Assembly: GCA_019119745.1 (NCBI GenBank)
Contig: DWWI01000149.1
Location: forward strand, 1 to 13,133
Source: Candidatus Mediterraneibacter gallistercoris
GTDB taxonomy: Bacteria; Bacillota_A; Clostridia; Lachnospirales; Lachnospiraceae
Reading direction: 5' to 3'
Length of the DNA: 13,133 bases
Every line of letters begins with the position of its first letter. Within the stretch, counting starts at the first letter, position 1. The translations under genes and the position numbers were made by a program. Positions 1 through 6,520 of this stretch are shown piece by piece. The notes beneath the pieces are model-generated. The model had not been told where the DNA came from, searched no databases, and saw only the letters and a list, made by a program, of their open reading frames with translations.

Positions 1-63
1 GTATTCAGCGGACCGTCTCCTTGCATCAAGAAACTCCAGCAGTGGATCAATAAGCAGAAATAA
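1..63 (+). CDS. 3' end of an unidentified gene (partial)
   Basis: Frame 1 reads 20 residues, VFSGPSPCIKKLQQWINKQK, then TAA. This looks like the basic, amphipathic tail of a protein. A hairpin follows seven bases after the stop, as expected at a gene end. The fragment is too short to assign a family, and I do not recognise it. That it is coding at all is inferred from the open frame and the following hairpin. Confidence 0.5.
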   Translation, partial: VFSGPSPCIKKLQQWINKQK

Positions 64-69
64 TAATTT

Positions 70-93
70 ACCCCGGGGCTATTGCTCCGGGGT
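70..93 (+). terminator. GC-rich hairpin after the partial gene
   Basis: ACCCCGGGG (70-78) pairs with CTCCGGGGT (85-93) around the loop CTATTG, with one G-U pair. It lies just after the stop at 63. There is no U-run downstream, so it is at best a weak or Rho-independent-like terminator or an mRNA-end stabiliser. Confidence 0.45.
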
Positions 94-112
94 GGAATAT
101 TGTATCATCTAT

Positions 113-134
113 GGGGGCAAAAAAGGGGCAAAAA
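113..134. repeat. Two 11-bp tandem GGGGC-A(5-6) repeats
   Basis: GGGGC occurs at 114-118 and 125-129, each followed by a run of A, with a period of exactly 11 bp. The tract resembles the arm-type repeats next to integrated elements in Firmicutes. It has the same period as the repeats beside the integrase at 10483-10511. No integrase gene lies next to this copy. Confidence 0.5.
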
Positions 135-147
135 CTATGTAATTACA

Positions 148-175
148 TTGCATTTATTTGTATTTCTACTATAAT
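148..175 (+). promoter_or_regulatory. Candidate promoter with upstream 12-bp palindrome
   Basis: TTGCAT (148-153) and TATAAT (170-175) are separated by 16 bp. A perfect 12-bp palindrome, ATGTAATTACAT, occupies 137-148 and touches the -35 box, so it could be an operator. Transcription from here would start near 182 and meet the terminator at 251-291. The product would be either a roughly 110-nt RNA or the attenuated leader of the isomerase gene at 359. Confidence 0.5.
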
Positions 176-250
176 AATATGTGCATATTTTCGTTATATA
201 TCTATGGAATACGATTTTTAAAATTCCTGTTATCCGCATTCGGCTGAATC

Positions 251-291
251 TCGGGATCCCTTGAAAATCGGATTCCCGGGGTTTTTCTTTT
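251..291 (+). terminator. Intrinsic terminator upstream of the MtnA-family gene
   Basis: CGGGATCC (253-260) pairs with GGATTCCCG (270-278), with one bulged T, and is followed by GTTTTTCTTTT. It lies between the promoter candidate at 148-175 and the gene at 359. It therefore ends a short RNA or acts as an attenuator. The pairing of CGATTTT (about 209) with AAAATCG (264-270) could compete with it, which is only suggestive. Confidence 0.65.
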
Positions 292-358
292 ATCCGGCTA
301 AAAAGCGTATAAAAAGGGACTCATGCTGTTTTTATAAATTGCAGATAAGGAGACTGCT

Positions 359-1435
359 ATGAATCACATCAATGAAGTAACTCATATCGAAAGCGTCCGT
401 CTCGCCGATGATGGCACAGGTGTAATTATCATAGACCAGACGCAGCTCCCTAACCGCACGGAATACCTTACCCTGACCACGGCGGAAGACATATGGGAAG
501 CCATATATCATCTGAAAGTCCGGGGTGCGCCGGCTATCGGTATCTGTGCGGGGTATGGTATCTACTGCCTTGCCCTTCGGATTAAAGCGCGGGACTACGG
601 AGAATTCCTGCGTGAATTCAGAAAATATAAAAAGTATCTTGATTCCGCCAGACCGACGGCTGTGAATCTGAGCTGGGCATTGAACCGTATGGAACGGGTC
701 GTGACAGGAAACAGCGATAAAGAGATATCCGTGATACTGAAACTTCTGAAAGACGAGTGCCGGAACATACATCAGGAGGATATCGGTATGTGCAGGGCTA
801 TATCCGAGTATGGACTTTCTCTTCTGAAAGACGGGGACGGCATCCTTACACACTGTAATGCAGGTCCCCTGGCCACATCCCGATACGGGACCGGACAGGG
901 TCCGCTGTTTCTGGGAAAAGAACGGGGGATGAATTTTCGGGTTTATGCAGATGAGACACGTCCTCTCCTGCAGGGAGCGAGGCTTACGGCCTATGAACTG
1001 CAGAGAGCGGGGATAGATGTTACGCTCATCTGCGATAATATGGCGAGTATCGTTATGAAGAACGGATGGATCCAGGCATGTATGGTAGGGTGTGACCGGG
1101 TGGCTGCCAATGGCGATACAGCAAATAAGATCGGAACAAGCGGAGTGGCTGTGCTGGCAAAATATTACGGGATTCCGTTTTATGTGCTCGGACCTACATC
1201 AACAATTGATATGAACTGCAGAAGCGGCGAAGATATCCATATCGAATTGAGAGATCCGGAAGAAATCAAAGAGAAGTTTTTCAGGGAACCTGTGTCCCTG
1301 AAAGAAGTGAAATGCTATAATCCTTCATTTGATGTGACTGACCATAGTCTGATCACGGCAATTGTGACAGAGAAAGGTATCTGTTATCCGCCGTTTACAG
1401 AAAGTCTTGCGGCTCTTTTTGAAAACGCAGATTAA
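359..1435 (+). CDS. mtnA: S-methyl-5-thioribose-1-phosphate isomerase family (MtnA/DrdI type)
   Basis: The 358-residue protein belongs to the eIF2B-like sugar-phosphate isomerases. These convert an aldose 1-phosphate (methylthioribose-1-P, or 5-deoxyribose-1-P in DrdI enzymes) to the ketose in cytosolic methionine salvage or 5-deoxyribose disposal. Visible family motifs are RGAPAIG (55-61), RPTAVNL (98-104), LTHCNAG with the catalytic Cys166, CDNMAS (225-230), [10 protein letters not shown] with the catalytic Asp246, NKIGTSG (256-262) and NPSFDVTD (321-328). Length is normal for the family. The ATG has AAGGAG at 347-352, six bases upstream. The segment after the Cys motif ([13 protein letters not shown]) differs from the usual MtnA form (ALATAGYGTALG). 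No other salvage genes (mtnK, mtnB, mtnD) are nearby, so the exact substrate is open. The family assignment is firm; the symbol is less so. Confidence 0.85.
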   Translation: MNHINEVTHIESVRLADDGTGVIIIDQTQLPNRTEYLTLTTAEDIWEAIYHLKVRGAPAIGICAGYGIYCLALRIKARDYGEFLREFRKYKKYLDSARPTAVNLSWALNRMERVVTGNSDKEISVILKLLKDECRNIHQEDIGMCRAISEYGLSLLKDGDGILTHCNAGPLATSRYGTGQGPLFLGKERGMNFRVYADETRPLLQGARLTAYELQRAGIDVTLICDNMASIVMKNGWIQACMVGCDRVAANGDTANKIGTSGVAVLAKYYGIPFYVLGPTSTIDMNCRSGEDIHIELRDPEEIKEKFFREPVSLKEVKCYNPSFDVTDHSLITAIVTEKGICYPPFTESLAALFENAD

Positions 1436-1460
1436 AATTCGTTAAGATTTTATTTTTTGC

Positions 1461-1489
1461 TTGATGATTCTCTGCTTTTGGTTTATACT
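1461..1489 (+). promoter_or_regulatory. Promoter of the HPr-like gene
   Basis: TTGATG (1461-1466), a 17-bp spacer and TATACT (1484-1489). The start of transcription would be near 1496, about 24 nt before the ATG at 1520. This supports that start over a TTG at 1457, which lies upstream of the promoter. Confidence 0.7.
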
Positions 1490-1519
1490 ACCAGAGGTGT
1501 AAAACAGGAGGTCAGAGAA

Positions 1520-1759
1520 ATGGTCGAGAAGAAGATTAAATTCATAACGTCAGGTCAGTTAATGAGCTTTTGCGACACATGCCAGAAAATGAAATCGGAT
1601 ATTGACGTAACCGATATGTCTAACAGGAATTTCCGCATTGACGGAAAGTCGATCCTCGGTTTGATGTCGATTAAACTGGGGCTGCCTATGCGGCTGGTTG
1701 TCAACGGAGAGGACGAAGAACTGGCGAACGAGTATTTCACGAAATATGAATTTGAATAA
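1520..1759 (+). CDS. HPr-like protein lacking the phospho-histidine
   Basis: The 79-residue protein matches the HPr fold in length and in its second half. DGKSILGLMSIKLGLP (41-56) aligns with the Ser46 region of HPr (KSIMGVMSLG), putting the regulatory-serine equivalent at Ser44. The first part does not contain the GIHARPA phosphocarrier motif, and the whole protein has no histidine, so it cannot accept phosphate from PTS enzyme I in the usual way. There is a CDTC pair at 18-21. The ATG has AGGAGG at 1506-1511, eight bases upstream, and its own promoter. A role as a Crh-like regulator bound through the serine site is possible but unproven. It is monocistronic: its own promoter in front and a terminator 15 bases behind. 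Confidence 0.75.
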   Translation: MVEKKIKFITSGQLMSFCDTCQKMKSDIDVTDMSNRNFRIDGKSILGLMSIKLGLPMRLVVNGEDEELANEYFTKYEFE

Positions 1760-1768
1760 AGAAGAGAT

Positions 1769-1814
1769 AAAAAGGAGCATTCACCGCCTAGAACGGAGTG
1801 AATGCTCCCTTTTT
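1769..1814. terminator. Bidirectional terminator between HPr-like and MATE genes
   Basis: GGAGCATTCAC (1774-1784) pairs perfectly with GTGAATGCTCC (1798-1808). There is an A-run on the left (1769-1773) and a T-run on the right (1810-1814), so it can stop transcription from both sides. The MATE stop codon (1788-1790) lies in its loop. Confidence 0.9.
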
Positions 1815-3137
1815 GTATGCTTTTAGCAGAAAAAAAGCAACAATGGATGCGCATAGCTCGCCGGCCGGGAATGAGATCCATACACCGATCGGTCCGAAAA
1901 AGTGCGCGAGGATATAACTTACCGGGATCGTAATCACAAACTGCCTCAGGAGAGAGATGATCAGCGAATTGCGTCCGTTTCCCAGAGCCTCGAATGTCCC
2001 TGAATAGATCACTCCGATCGAGGAGATAAGGAAACCGAGGCAGATGATACGCAATGCCGTCACACCGGCGGCCATCAGGTCCGCGTCTGCGTCAAACAGA
2101 GCGAAGATCTGTTCCGGGATGAGAAGAGACAGGAGCGTACCGAGCAGCATGATTGCAGCTGCGCAGACAAGACTGTATCGAATCGTGCTGCGTACTCTTT
2201 TATATTCCCCGGCGCCGTAATTGTAGCCCAGGATGGGACGCATCCCCTGTACAATTCCATTAGCCGGCATATAGATAAATGTCTGCAGTTTAAAGTATAC
2301 GCCGAGTACGGCTACGTACAGATCAGAAAATGCGGCGAGGATCCTGTTAAGTATACTGATCAGAACAGAGGGGAGCAGCATCATGATGCTGGACGGAATT
2401 CCGACGCTGTAGATCTGTCCGATGATCTTCCAGTCTGGTTTCAGATATTTGATCTTAATATGTACGGCATATGTTTTTCTCAGATAAACAACCACATATA
2501 AGAGGAAAGCGCAGATCTGCCCGATGACTGTGGCAATGGCCGCTCCCGCAACTCCCAGCGCGGGGAAACCGAGCAGACCGAAGATCAGTATCGGGTCCAG
2601 TATAATGTTGATTACACATCCGACTATGAGCAGATACATGCTGATCTTCATTTTGCCGATGCCTTGAAAGATCTTTTCAAATGCAAGCTGCAGCAGCGCT
2701 CCGAATGACAGGCACAGCACGATGTATGTGTAATCACACGCATCCTTCAGAATAGCCGGGTCGCTTGTGAACAGACTCAGGAACGGTCTGGTGACAAATA
2801 TCCCTGCCAGGATAAAGAGGATGCAGTGAAAAACTGACAAAACAACTCCCAGGGTGGCTGCCCGGTCTGCTTTTTCCTGGTCGCCTGCGCCAAGATGGAT
2901 GGAGATGGCAGAGCTTATACCGACGCCGATCCCGACTCCGACAGAAACGATGGCATTCTGCAGAGGATAGGCGAGAGAGACCGCAGTCAGTGCGCCTGTT
3001 CCCAGCCTTGATACATAGATACTGTCCACTATATTATAAAGTGACTGGATCAGCATTGACAGCATCATTGGTACGGACATTGAAACAAGCAGGGAAAAGA
3101 CGGGTTTCGTCCGCATGAATGAATTTCCTTTTTCCAT
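1788..3137 (-). CDS. MATE family multidrug/cation efflux transporter
   Basis: The 449-residue, strongly hydrophobic protein has about twelve predicted membrane segments. It opens with the hallmark of the MATE family, SVPMMLSMLIQSLYNIVDSI followed by YVSRLGTGALTAVSLAYP (21-58). A related PSSIMMLLPSVLISILNRIL stretch in the second half fits the two-fold repeat of these transporters. MATE proteins export drugs or metabolites against Na+ or H+; the substrate here is unknown. The ATG at 3137 has AAGGAG (3145-3150) seven bases upstream. A longer in-frame extension to 3338 has no ribosome site and runs through the promoter and hairpin, so I reject it. Its own promoter (3243-3271) is followed by a terminator hairpin in the leader, suggesting attenuation. 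The last six codons and stop lie in the shared terminator. Confidence 0.92.
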   Translation of the reverse strand: MEKGNSFMRTKPVFSLLVSMSVPMMLSMLIQSLYNIVDSIYVSRLGTGALTAVSLAYPLQNAIVSVGVGIGVGISSAISIHLGAGDQEKADRAATLGVVLSVFHCILFILAGIFVTRPFLSLFTSDPAILKDACDYTYIVLCLSFGALLQLAFEKIFQGIGKMKISMYLLIVGCVINIILDPILIFGLLGFPALGVAGAAIATVIGQICAFLLYVVVYLRKTYAVHIKIKYLKPDWKIIGQIYSVGIPSSIMMLLPSVLISILNRILAAFSDLYVAVLGVYFKLQTFIYMPANGIVQGMRPILGYNYGAGEYKRVRSTIRYSLVCAAAIMLLGTLLSLLIPEQIFALFDADADLMAAGVTALRIICLGFLISSIGVIYSGTFEALGNGRNSLIISLLRQFVITIPVSYILAHFFGPIGVWISFPAGELCASIVAFFLLKAYKKGAFTPF

Positions 3138-3160
3138 AATCGAACTCCTTTCAAAACAAT

Positions 3161-3210
3161 AAAAAAAGCCATATGCCTGTTTGGATTCTGAAACAGGAAA
3201 ACCATATGAC
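3161..3210 (-). terminator. Intrinsic terminator in the MATE leader (attenuator)
   Basis: On the minus strand CCTGTTT pairs with AAACAGG. Below this, GTCATATG pairs with CATATGGC (one G-U) past a GTTTT bulge, and the stem is followed by seven U (3167-3161). It lies downstream of the MATE promoter and 23 bases before the start codon, so full-length transcripts must read through it. It would also stop readthrough from mntP. Confidence 0.75.
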
Positions 3211-3242
3211 TTGATAAAATGTATTCTTTTTGTGCAACGACA

Positions 3243-3271
3243 ATAATAGCACAGAGGCGGCGATCCGTCAA
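3243..3271 (-). promoter_or_regulatory. Promoter of the MATE gene
   Basis: On the minus strand TTGACG (3271-3266), a 17-bp spacer and TATTAT (3248-3243), with TGC just before the -10 (extended -10). Start of transcription is near 3235, giving a leader of about 98 nt that contains the hairpin at 3161-3210. Confidence 0.75.
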
Positions 3272-3297
3272 TGGGCAACTGAAGAGCGAGGGCTGCA

Positions 3298-3858
3298 TTA
3301 CAGGATTCCCAGATGTTCCAGCAGGATTTTGACGCCAAGCAGGATCAGGATGGCTCCGCCTGCAAATTCGGCTTTGGATTTATACTTTGTTCCGAATACA
3401 TTGCCGATCTTCACACCGATTGCTGAAATGATAAAGGTAGTTACGCCGATAAATGAAACTGCGGCGATGATATGTACGTCAAGGAAGGCGAAAGTAATAC
3501 CTACAGCCAGCGCGTCGATGCTTGTCGCCACTGCCAGCAGGAACATAGTCCTGATGTCCAGTGAATCATCCTCTTTCTCGCAGTCGCCTGAACAGGCTTC
3601 CTTGATCATGTTTGCTCCGATGATCCCCAGGAGGATGAATGCGATCCAATGGTCGACGGCGGTGATCTTTTCTCGGAACTGGTATCCGAGCAGATATCCG
3701 AGAGCGGGCATCAGAGCCTGAAATCCGCCAAACCATAAGCCGACGATCCCGGCTTTCTTAATTGAAATCCTGGGCATGGCGAGGCCTTTACATACAGAGA
3801 CGGCAAAAGCGTCCATTGATAAACCTACAGCAAGTATAAACAGTTCTAAAAATCCCAT
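3298..3858 (-). CDS. mntP: Manganese efflux pump MntP
   Basis: The 186-residue membrane protein has about six hydrophobic segments and the internal duplication of the MntP (YebN) family. SMDAFAVS (14-21) and its echo SIDALAVG (113-120) carry the paired aspartates D16 and D115, known to matter for Mn2+ export. Length matches the family. The ATG at 3858 has AAGGAG at 3865-3870, six bases upstream. A longer in-frame reading to 4101 has no ribosome site and is contained in a structured leader, so it is not used. Upstream lies a yybP-ykoY-type riboswitch with terminator, the known regulator of mntP genes. This gives expression when Mn2+ is high and strongly supports the function. The MATE gene follows on the same strand but has its own promoter. 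Confidence 0.95.
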   Translation of the reverse strand: MGFLELFILAVGLSMDAFAVSVCKGLAMPRISIKKAGIVGLWFGGFQALMPALGYLLGYQFREKITAVDHWIAFILLGIIGANMIKEACSGDCEKEDDSLDIRTMFLLAVATSIDALAVGITFAFLDVHIIAAVSFIGVTTFIISAIGVKIGNVFGTKYKSKAEFAGGAILILLGVKILLEHLGIL

Positions 3859-3882
3859 TTTTTTCTCCTTAGTAGTCAGATT

Positions 3883-3905
3883 GGGGAGCCTGCAGAGTTG
3901 TCCCC
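3883..3905 (-). other. Short hairpin ahead of the mntP ribosome site
   Basis: GGGGA and TCCCC pair across a 13-base interval about 13 bases upstream of the mntP Shine-Dalgarno (3865-3870). It could influence ribosome access. No function is shown. Confidence 0.35.
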
Positions 3906-3932
3906 GATATTGGTTGCTTAATTGCAGACATC

Positions 3933-4023
3933 GCTCAGCCCGCGCCATTCGCAAAGCCGCACTGACGTGCTGACTGCGGCTGCGCCGCTTCTTTGCCCAT
4001 ATACTGATGCCAGACGGCTGAGC
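3933..4023 (-). other. GC-rich quasi-palindrome in the mntP leader
   Basis: The outer arms GCTCAGCC (3933-3940) and GGCTGAGC (4016-4023) pair perfectly. Inside, GCAAAG (3951-3956) pairs with CTTTGC (3991-3996), GCCGCA (3956-3961) with TGCGGC (3975-3980), and GCGGC-TGC-GCCGC (3976-3988) is a compact hairpin. It sits after the riboswitch terminator and before mntP, so it is transcribed only when the switch is on. It is much richer in GC than its flanks. It may be a small palindromic repeat that was inserted, or a second regulatory RNA. Confidence 0.6.
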
Positions 4024-4031
4024 TGGTGCAT

Positions 4032-4093
4032 AAAAAAAGCAGGCACATGCTGTACCTGTCACAAAAACATGTACAGCAAAAACACTGTACATG
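4032..4093 (-). terminator. Riboswitch expression platform and terminator of mntP
   Basis: On the minus strand CATGTACAG (4093-4085) pairs with CTGTACATG (4076-4068). Next, CAGGTACA (4058-4051) pairs with TGTGCCTG (4047-4040), followed by C and seven U (4038-4032). CTGTAC (4076-4071) can instead pair with GTACAG (4055-4050), which breaks the terminator. The first arm overlaps the 3' strand of the aptamer's closing stem. Ligand binding would thus free CTGTACATG to form the antiterminator, giving an ON switch. Confidence 0.8.
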
Positions 4094-4178
4094 AGTCTCA
4101 TTATTTAAGATAAGCCAGGTCCGGTAAAGACCAGTATGTTGACTTACCACGCAGGAATACGCCAATTACTCCCTCACG
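4090..4178 (-). ncRNA. yybP-ykoY (Mn2+) riboswitch aptamer upstream of mntP
   Basis: Reading the minus strand, CGTGAG (4178-4173) pairs with CTCATG (4095-4090) as the closing stem. It is followed by GGAGTA, as in the GGGGAGUAG of the family. GGTAAGTC (4148-4141) pairs with GGCTTATC (4116-4109), with AACA and a CTGG/CCGG hairpin inside. GAGA precedes the closing strand, like the AAGA of the consensus. Order and spacing match the yybP-ykoY family from memory, and the gene it controls (mntP) is the classic target. A covariance-model search was not possible. Confidence 0.82.
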
Positions 4179-4181
4179 AAC

Positions 4182-4197
4182 TGATAATATATTATCA
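4182..4197. promoter_or_regulatory. Palindromic operator candidate
   Basis: TGATAATATATTATCA is a perfect 16-bp palindrome overlapping the -10 and start of the mntP promoter. The half-site TGATAAT resembles Fur/PerR-type boxes but with a two-base instead of one-base centre. A metal- or peroxide-sensing repressor is possible; AT-rich chance palindromes also occur. Confidence 0.4.
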
Positions 4198-4217
4198 TCA
4201 GACTATAACGATTGCAA
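4189..4217 (-). promoter_or_regulatory. Promoter of mntP
   Basis: On the minus strand TTGCAA (4217-4212), a 17-bp spacer and TAATAT (4194-4189). Start of transcription falls near 4182, a few bases before the first riboswitch stem, which fits well. Confidence 0.65.
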
Positions 4218-4259
4218 GAGAAATTTCCTTCTGCCGGAGAAGTTTTCCAATTCACAGGA

Positions 4260-4288
4260 TTGACATATTTTCTTGATAAACTTACACT
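4260..4288 (+). promoter_or_regulatory. Promoter of the two-component operon
   Basis: TTGACA (4260-4265), a 17-bp spacer and TACACT (4283-4288). The transcript would start near 4295, about 46 bases before the response-regulator ATG. It is divergent from the mntP promoter. Confidence 0.75.
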
Positions 4289-4340
4289 GTTTGTAATAAA
4301 GAAGAAATCTGTCAGACCGGAGACAAAGGAGGAAACGGTG

Positions 4341-5027
4341 ATGGAAAATATGAATATAAAGATCCTTGTTGTGGACGATGAGAGCCGAATGAGAAAACTT
4401 GTAAAGGACTTTCTTGTGCGGGAAGGATATACGGTACTGGAAGCAGGGGATGGAATGGAAGCGATGGATGTGTTTTATGAGGAGAAAGATATCGCGCTGG
4501 TCATTCTTGATGTGATGATGCCCAAAATGGACGGCTGGCAGGTGTGCCGTGAGATCCGGGAATCTTCAAAAGTACCGATCATCATGCTGACGGCAAGGGC
4601 AGAGGAAAGAGACGAACTGCAGGGGTTTGATCTGGGCGTTGATGAGTACATATCAAAACCGTTCAGTCCGAAGATACTTGTGGCCAGAGTGAATGCAATC
4701 CTGCGCAGGACACTCGGAAATGCAGGAGGAGACGTGATCGAAGCAGGCGGTATTGTTCTGGACAAGGCGGCGCATATCGTGAAGATCGACGGGACTCCGG
4801 TGGAGCTGAGCTATAAGGAGTTTGAACTGCTCTCGTATTTTATGGAAAATCAGGGAATCGCGCTTTCGAGGGAAAAGATCCTTAATAATGTGTGGAATTA
4901 TGATTATTTCGGGGATGCCAGGACGATTGATACTCATGTGAAGAAATTAAGAAGTAAACTGGGAGAAAAAGGAGAATATATCCGCACGATCTGGGGTATG
5001 GGATATAAATTCGAGGTGGATTCATGA
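4341..5027 (+). CDS. OmpR/PhoB-family response regulator
   Basis: The 228-residue protein has a receiver domain (about 6-123) with acidic pocket D12/D13, phospho-acceptor D57 in LVILDVMMPKMDG, T84 and K106 in ISKPF. A winged-helix DNA-binding domain follows (about 133-226) with ELSYKEFELLSYFMENQG and the typical RTIDTHVKKLRSKLG and RTIWGMGYKFE ends. It is phosphorylated by the adjacent kinase and then binds direct repeats in DNA. The ATG has AGGAGG (4327-4332) eight bases upstream; a longer open frame back to 4212 starts ahead of the promoter and is rejected. The stop overlaps the kinase start (ATGA, 5024-5027), so the pair is translationally coupled. The signal is unknown; the symporter just downstream is one candidate target. 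Confidence 0.93.
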   Translation: MENMNIKILVVDDESRMRKLVKDFLVREGYTVLEAGDGMEAMDVFYEEKDIALVILDVMMPKMDGWQVCREIRESSKVPIIMLTARAEERDELQGFDLGVDEYISKPFSPKILVARVNAILRRTLGNAGGDVIEAGGIVLDKAAHIVKIDGTPVELSYKEFELLSYFMENQGIALSREKILNNVWNYDYFGDARTIDTHVKKLRSKLGEKGEYIRTIWGMGYKFEVDS

Positions 5028-6520
5028 AATATTCGATCAGGCGGCAGATGGCGGCAATATTTATCGGTCTGTTCGCATGCATACTTGGAGCAGTGCTTAT
5101 AATAAATAACGGATTTCTGGGAAATTATTATCTCTCGCACAAGACAAAGGAGCTGGTGCGCACCTACCATGAAATAGATGAGATTCTTCAGCAGGGTGAT
5201 ATGACAGATGATAATGTTAAGAGCGGAATTCTGACACGGACTGAGAGAGCCAATATTGACCTGATCGTTCTGGACAGCGGCGGCAAGCAGGTATTGACAA
5301 CGGTCACGGATGATGATCCCAGACTGAGACAGATGCTCAGTGAACAGCTGCTCGGACAGGATATCGATCAGGATGAGGTGCTGGAACAGAATGATGACTA
5401 TGTGATCTACCGGTCAACTGCCCAGGGGACAGATGGAAATGTGGAATATCTGAAAATGTGGGGGTTCATGTCTGACGGTTCCTGGTTCGTGATGCAGAGT
5501 CCTCTGGCAAGTATACGGGAAAGTGCCGCGCTTGCAAATCAGTTCCTGATTTATCTCGGGATTGCAGGTATCATAATCGGAGGTCTGCTTGTGTGGCTCC
5601 TTTCAAGGAGAGTTACTCAGCCGATCATGGAGCTGGCTCGTCTTTCCCAGAAAATGGCAGATTTGAATTTCGATGCCAAGTATACGAGCGGAGGGCAGGA
5701 TGAAATCGGAGTTCTGGGAAGCAATTTTAACAAAATGTCCGAACAGCTCGAGAAGACGATTTCAGAACTTAAGAGTGCCAATAATCAGCTGCAGAAAGAT
5801 ATTGAGCAGAAAGAAAAGATGGAAGAGATGCGCAATGAATTTCTTGGAAATGTCTCTCATGAGCTAAAGACTCCGATCGCATTGATACAGGGGTATGCGG
5901 AAGGATTGAAAGAAGGGGTGAACGACGACCCGGAAAGCCGTGAGTTTTATTGCGAAGTTATCATGGATGAAGCAGATAAGATGAACCGTATGGTGAAAAA
6001 TCTGCTTACTCTGAATCAGCTGGAATTTGGTTCGGACGAAGTACAGTTTGAACGGTTTGATATTGTGGGGCTTGTGCGCGGAGTGATCTCAAGCTGTGAG
6101 ATACTGATCCAGCAGGCGGATGCAACGGTAGACTTTATTGCGGATGAAAAACTGGACGTCTGGGCGGATGAATTCAAGACAGAACAGGTGATTCGGAATT
6201 ATCTTACCAATGCGATACATCATGTGGAAAATGAGAAACGGATTGAAGTGCGTATACGGAAAGTTGATGATAAGGCGCGTATAACTGTCTTTAACAGCGG
6301 CAAGCCGATCCCTGAAGAGGATATCCCTAAATTGTGGGATAAGTTCTATAAAGTGGATAAAGCGCATACAAGAGAATATGGCGGAAACGGTATAGGGCTG
6401 TCTATTGTAAAGGCGATCATGGAGTCGTTCCATCAGAAGTACGGGGTGCGCAATTTTGATAACGGAGTGGAATTCTGGTTCGAGCTCGACGCCAAAACAG
6501 AAAATACTTCTTTACATTAA
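5024..6520 (+). CDS. Membrane sensor histidine kinase
   Basis: The 498-residue protein starts with a membrane segment (about 11-30) and has an extracytoplasmic sensor of roughly 140 residues. The second membrane segment (about 174-195) is followed by HAMP (about 196-250) with a short coiled coil (about 235-268). The HisKA motif is NVSHELKTPIALIQGYAEGL with phospho-acceptor H279, and the HATPase domain shows an N-box (FKTEQVIRNYLTNAIHHV, N396) and G-boxes (WDKFYKVDK, YGGNGIGLSIVKAI at 452-465). Architecture and H-box style are those of VanS/PhoR-type kinases. It shares four bases with the regulator gene and no separate promoter is needed. The sensor has no recognisable ligand domain, so the stimulus cannot be told from sequence. 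Confidence 0.93.
   Translation: MKYSIRRQMAAIFIGLFACILGAVLIINNGFLGNYYLSHKTKELVRTYHEIDEILQQGDMTDDNVKSGILTRTERANIDLIVLDSGGKQVLTTVTDDDPRLRQMLSEQLLGQDIDQDEVLEQNDDYVIYRSTAQGTDGNVEYLKMWGFMSDGSWFVMQSPLASIRESAALANQFLIYLGIAGIIIGGLLVWLLSRRVTQPIMELARLSQKMADLNFDAKYTSGGQDEIGVLGSNFNKMSEQLEKTISELKSANNQLQKDIEQKEKMEEMRNEFLGNVSHELKTPIALIQGYAEGLKEGVNDDPESREFYCEVIMDEADKMNRMVKNLLTLNQLEFGSDEVQFERFDIVGLVRGVISSCEILIQQADATVDFIADEKLDVWADEFKTEQVIRNYLTNAIHHVENEKRIEVRIRKVDDKARITVFNSGKPIPEEDIPKLWDKFYKVDKAHTREYGGNGIGLSIVKAIMESFHQKYGVRNFDNGVEFWFELDAKTENTSLH

Noticed and set aside
1457..1519. TTG start for the HPr-like protein
   Set aside because: It lies upstream of the promoter at 1461-1489, while ATG 1520 has an AGGAGG at ideal spacing and gives HPr length.
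3138..3338. Longer N-terminus for the MATE protein
   Set aside because: The extension crosses the promoter and terminator hairpin, has no ribosome site and is not membrane-like; the ATG at 3137 has a good site.
3859..4101. Longer N-terminus for MntP
   Set aside because: The region is the structured leader with the riboswitch terminator; the ATG at 3858 gives the family's length and a good ribosome site.
4212..4340. Upstream start for the response regulator
   Set aside because: It would begin ahead of the promoter at 4260-4288; the receiver domain begins right after ATG 4341.
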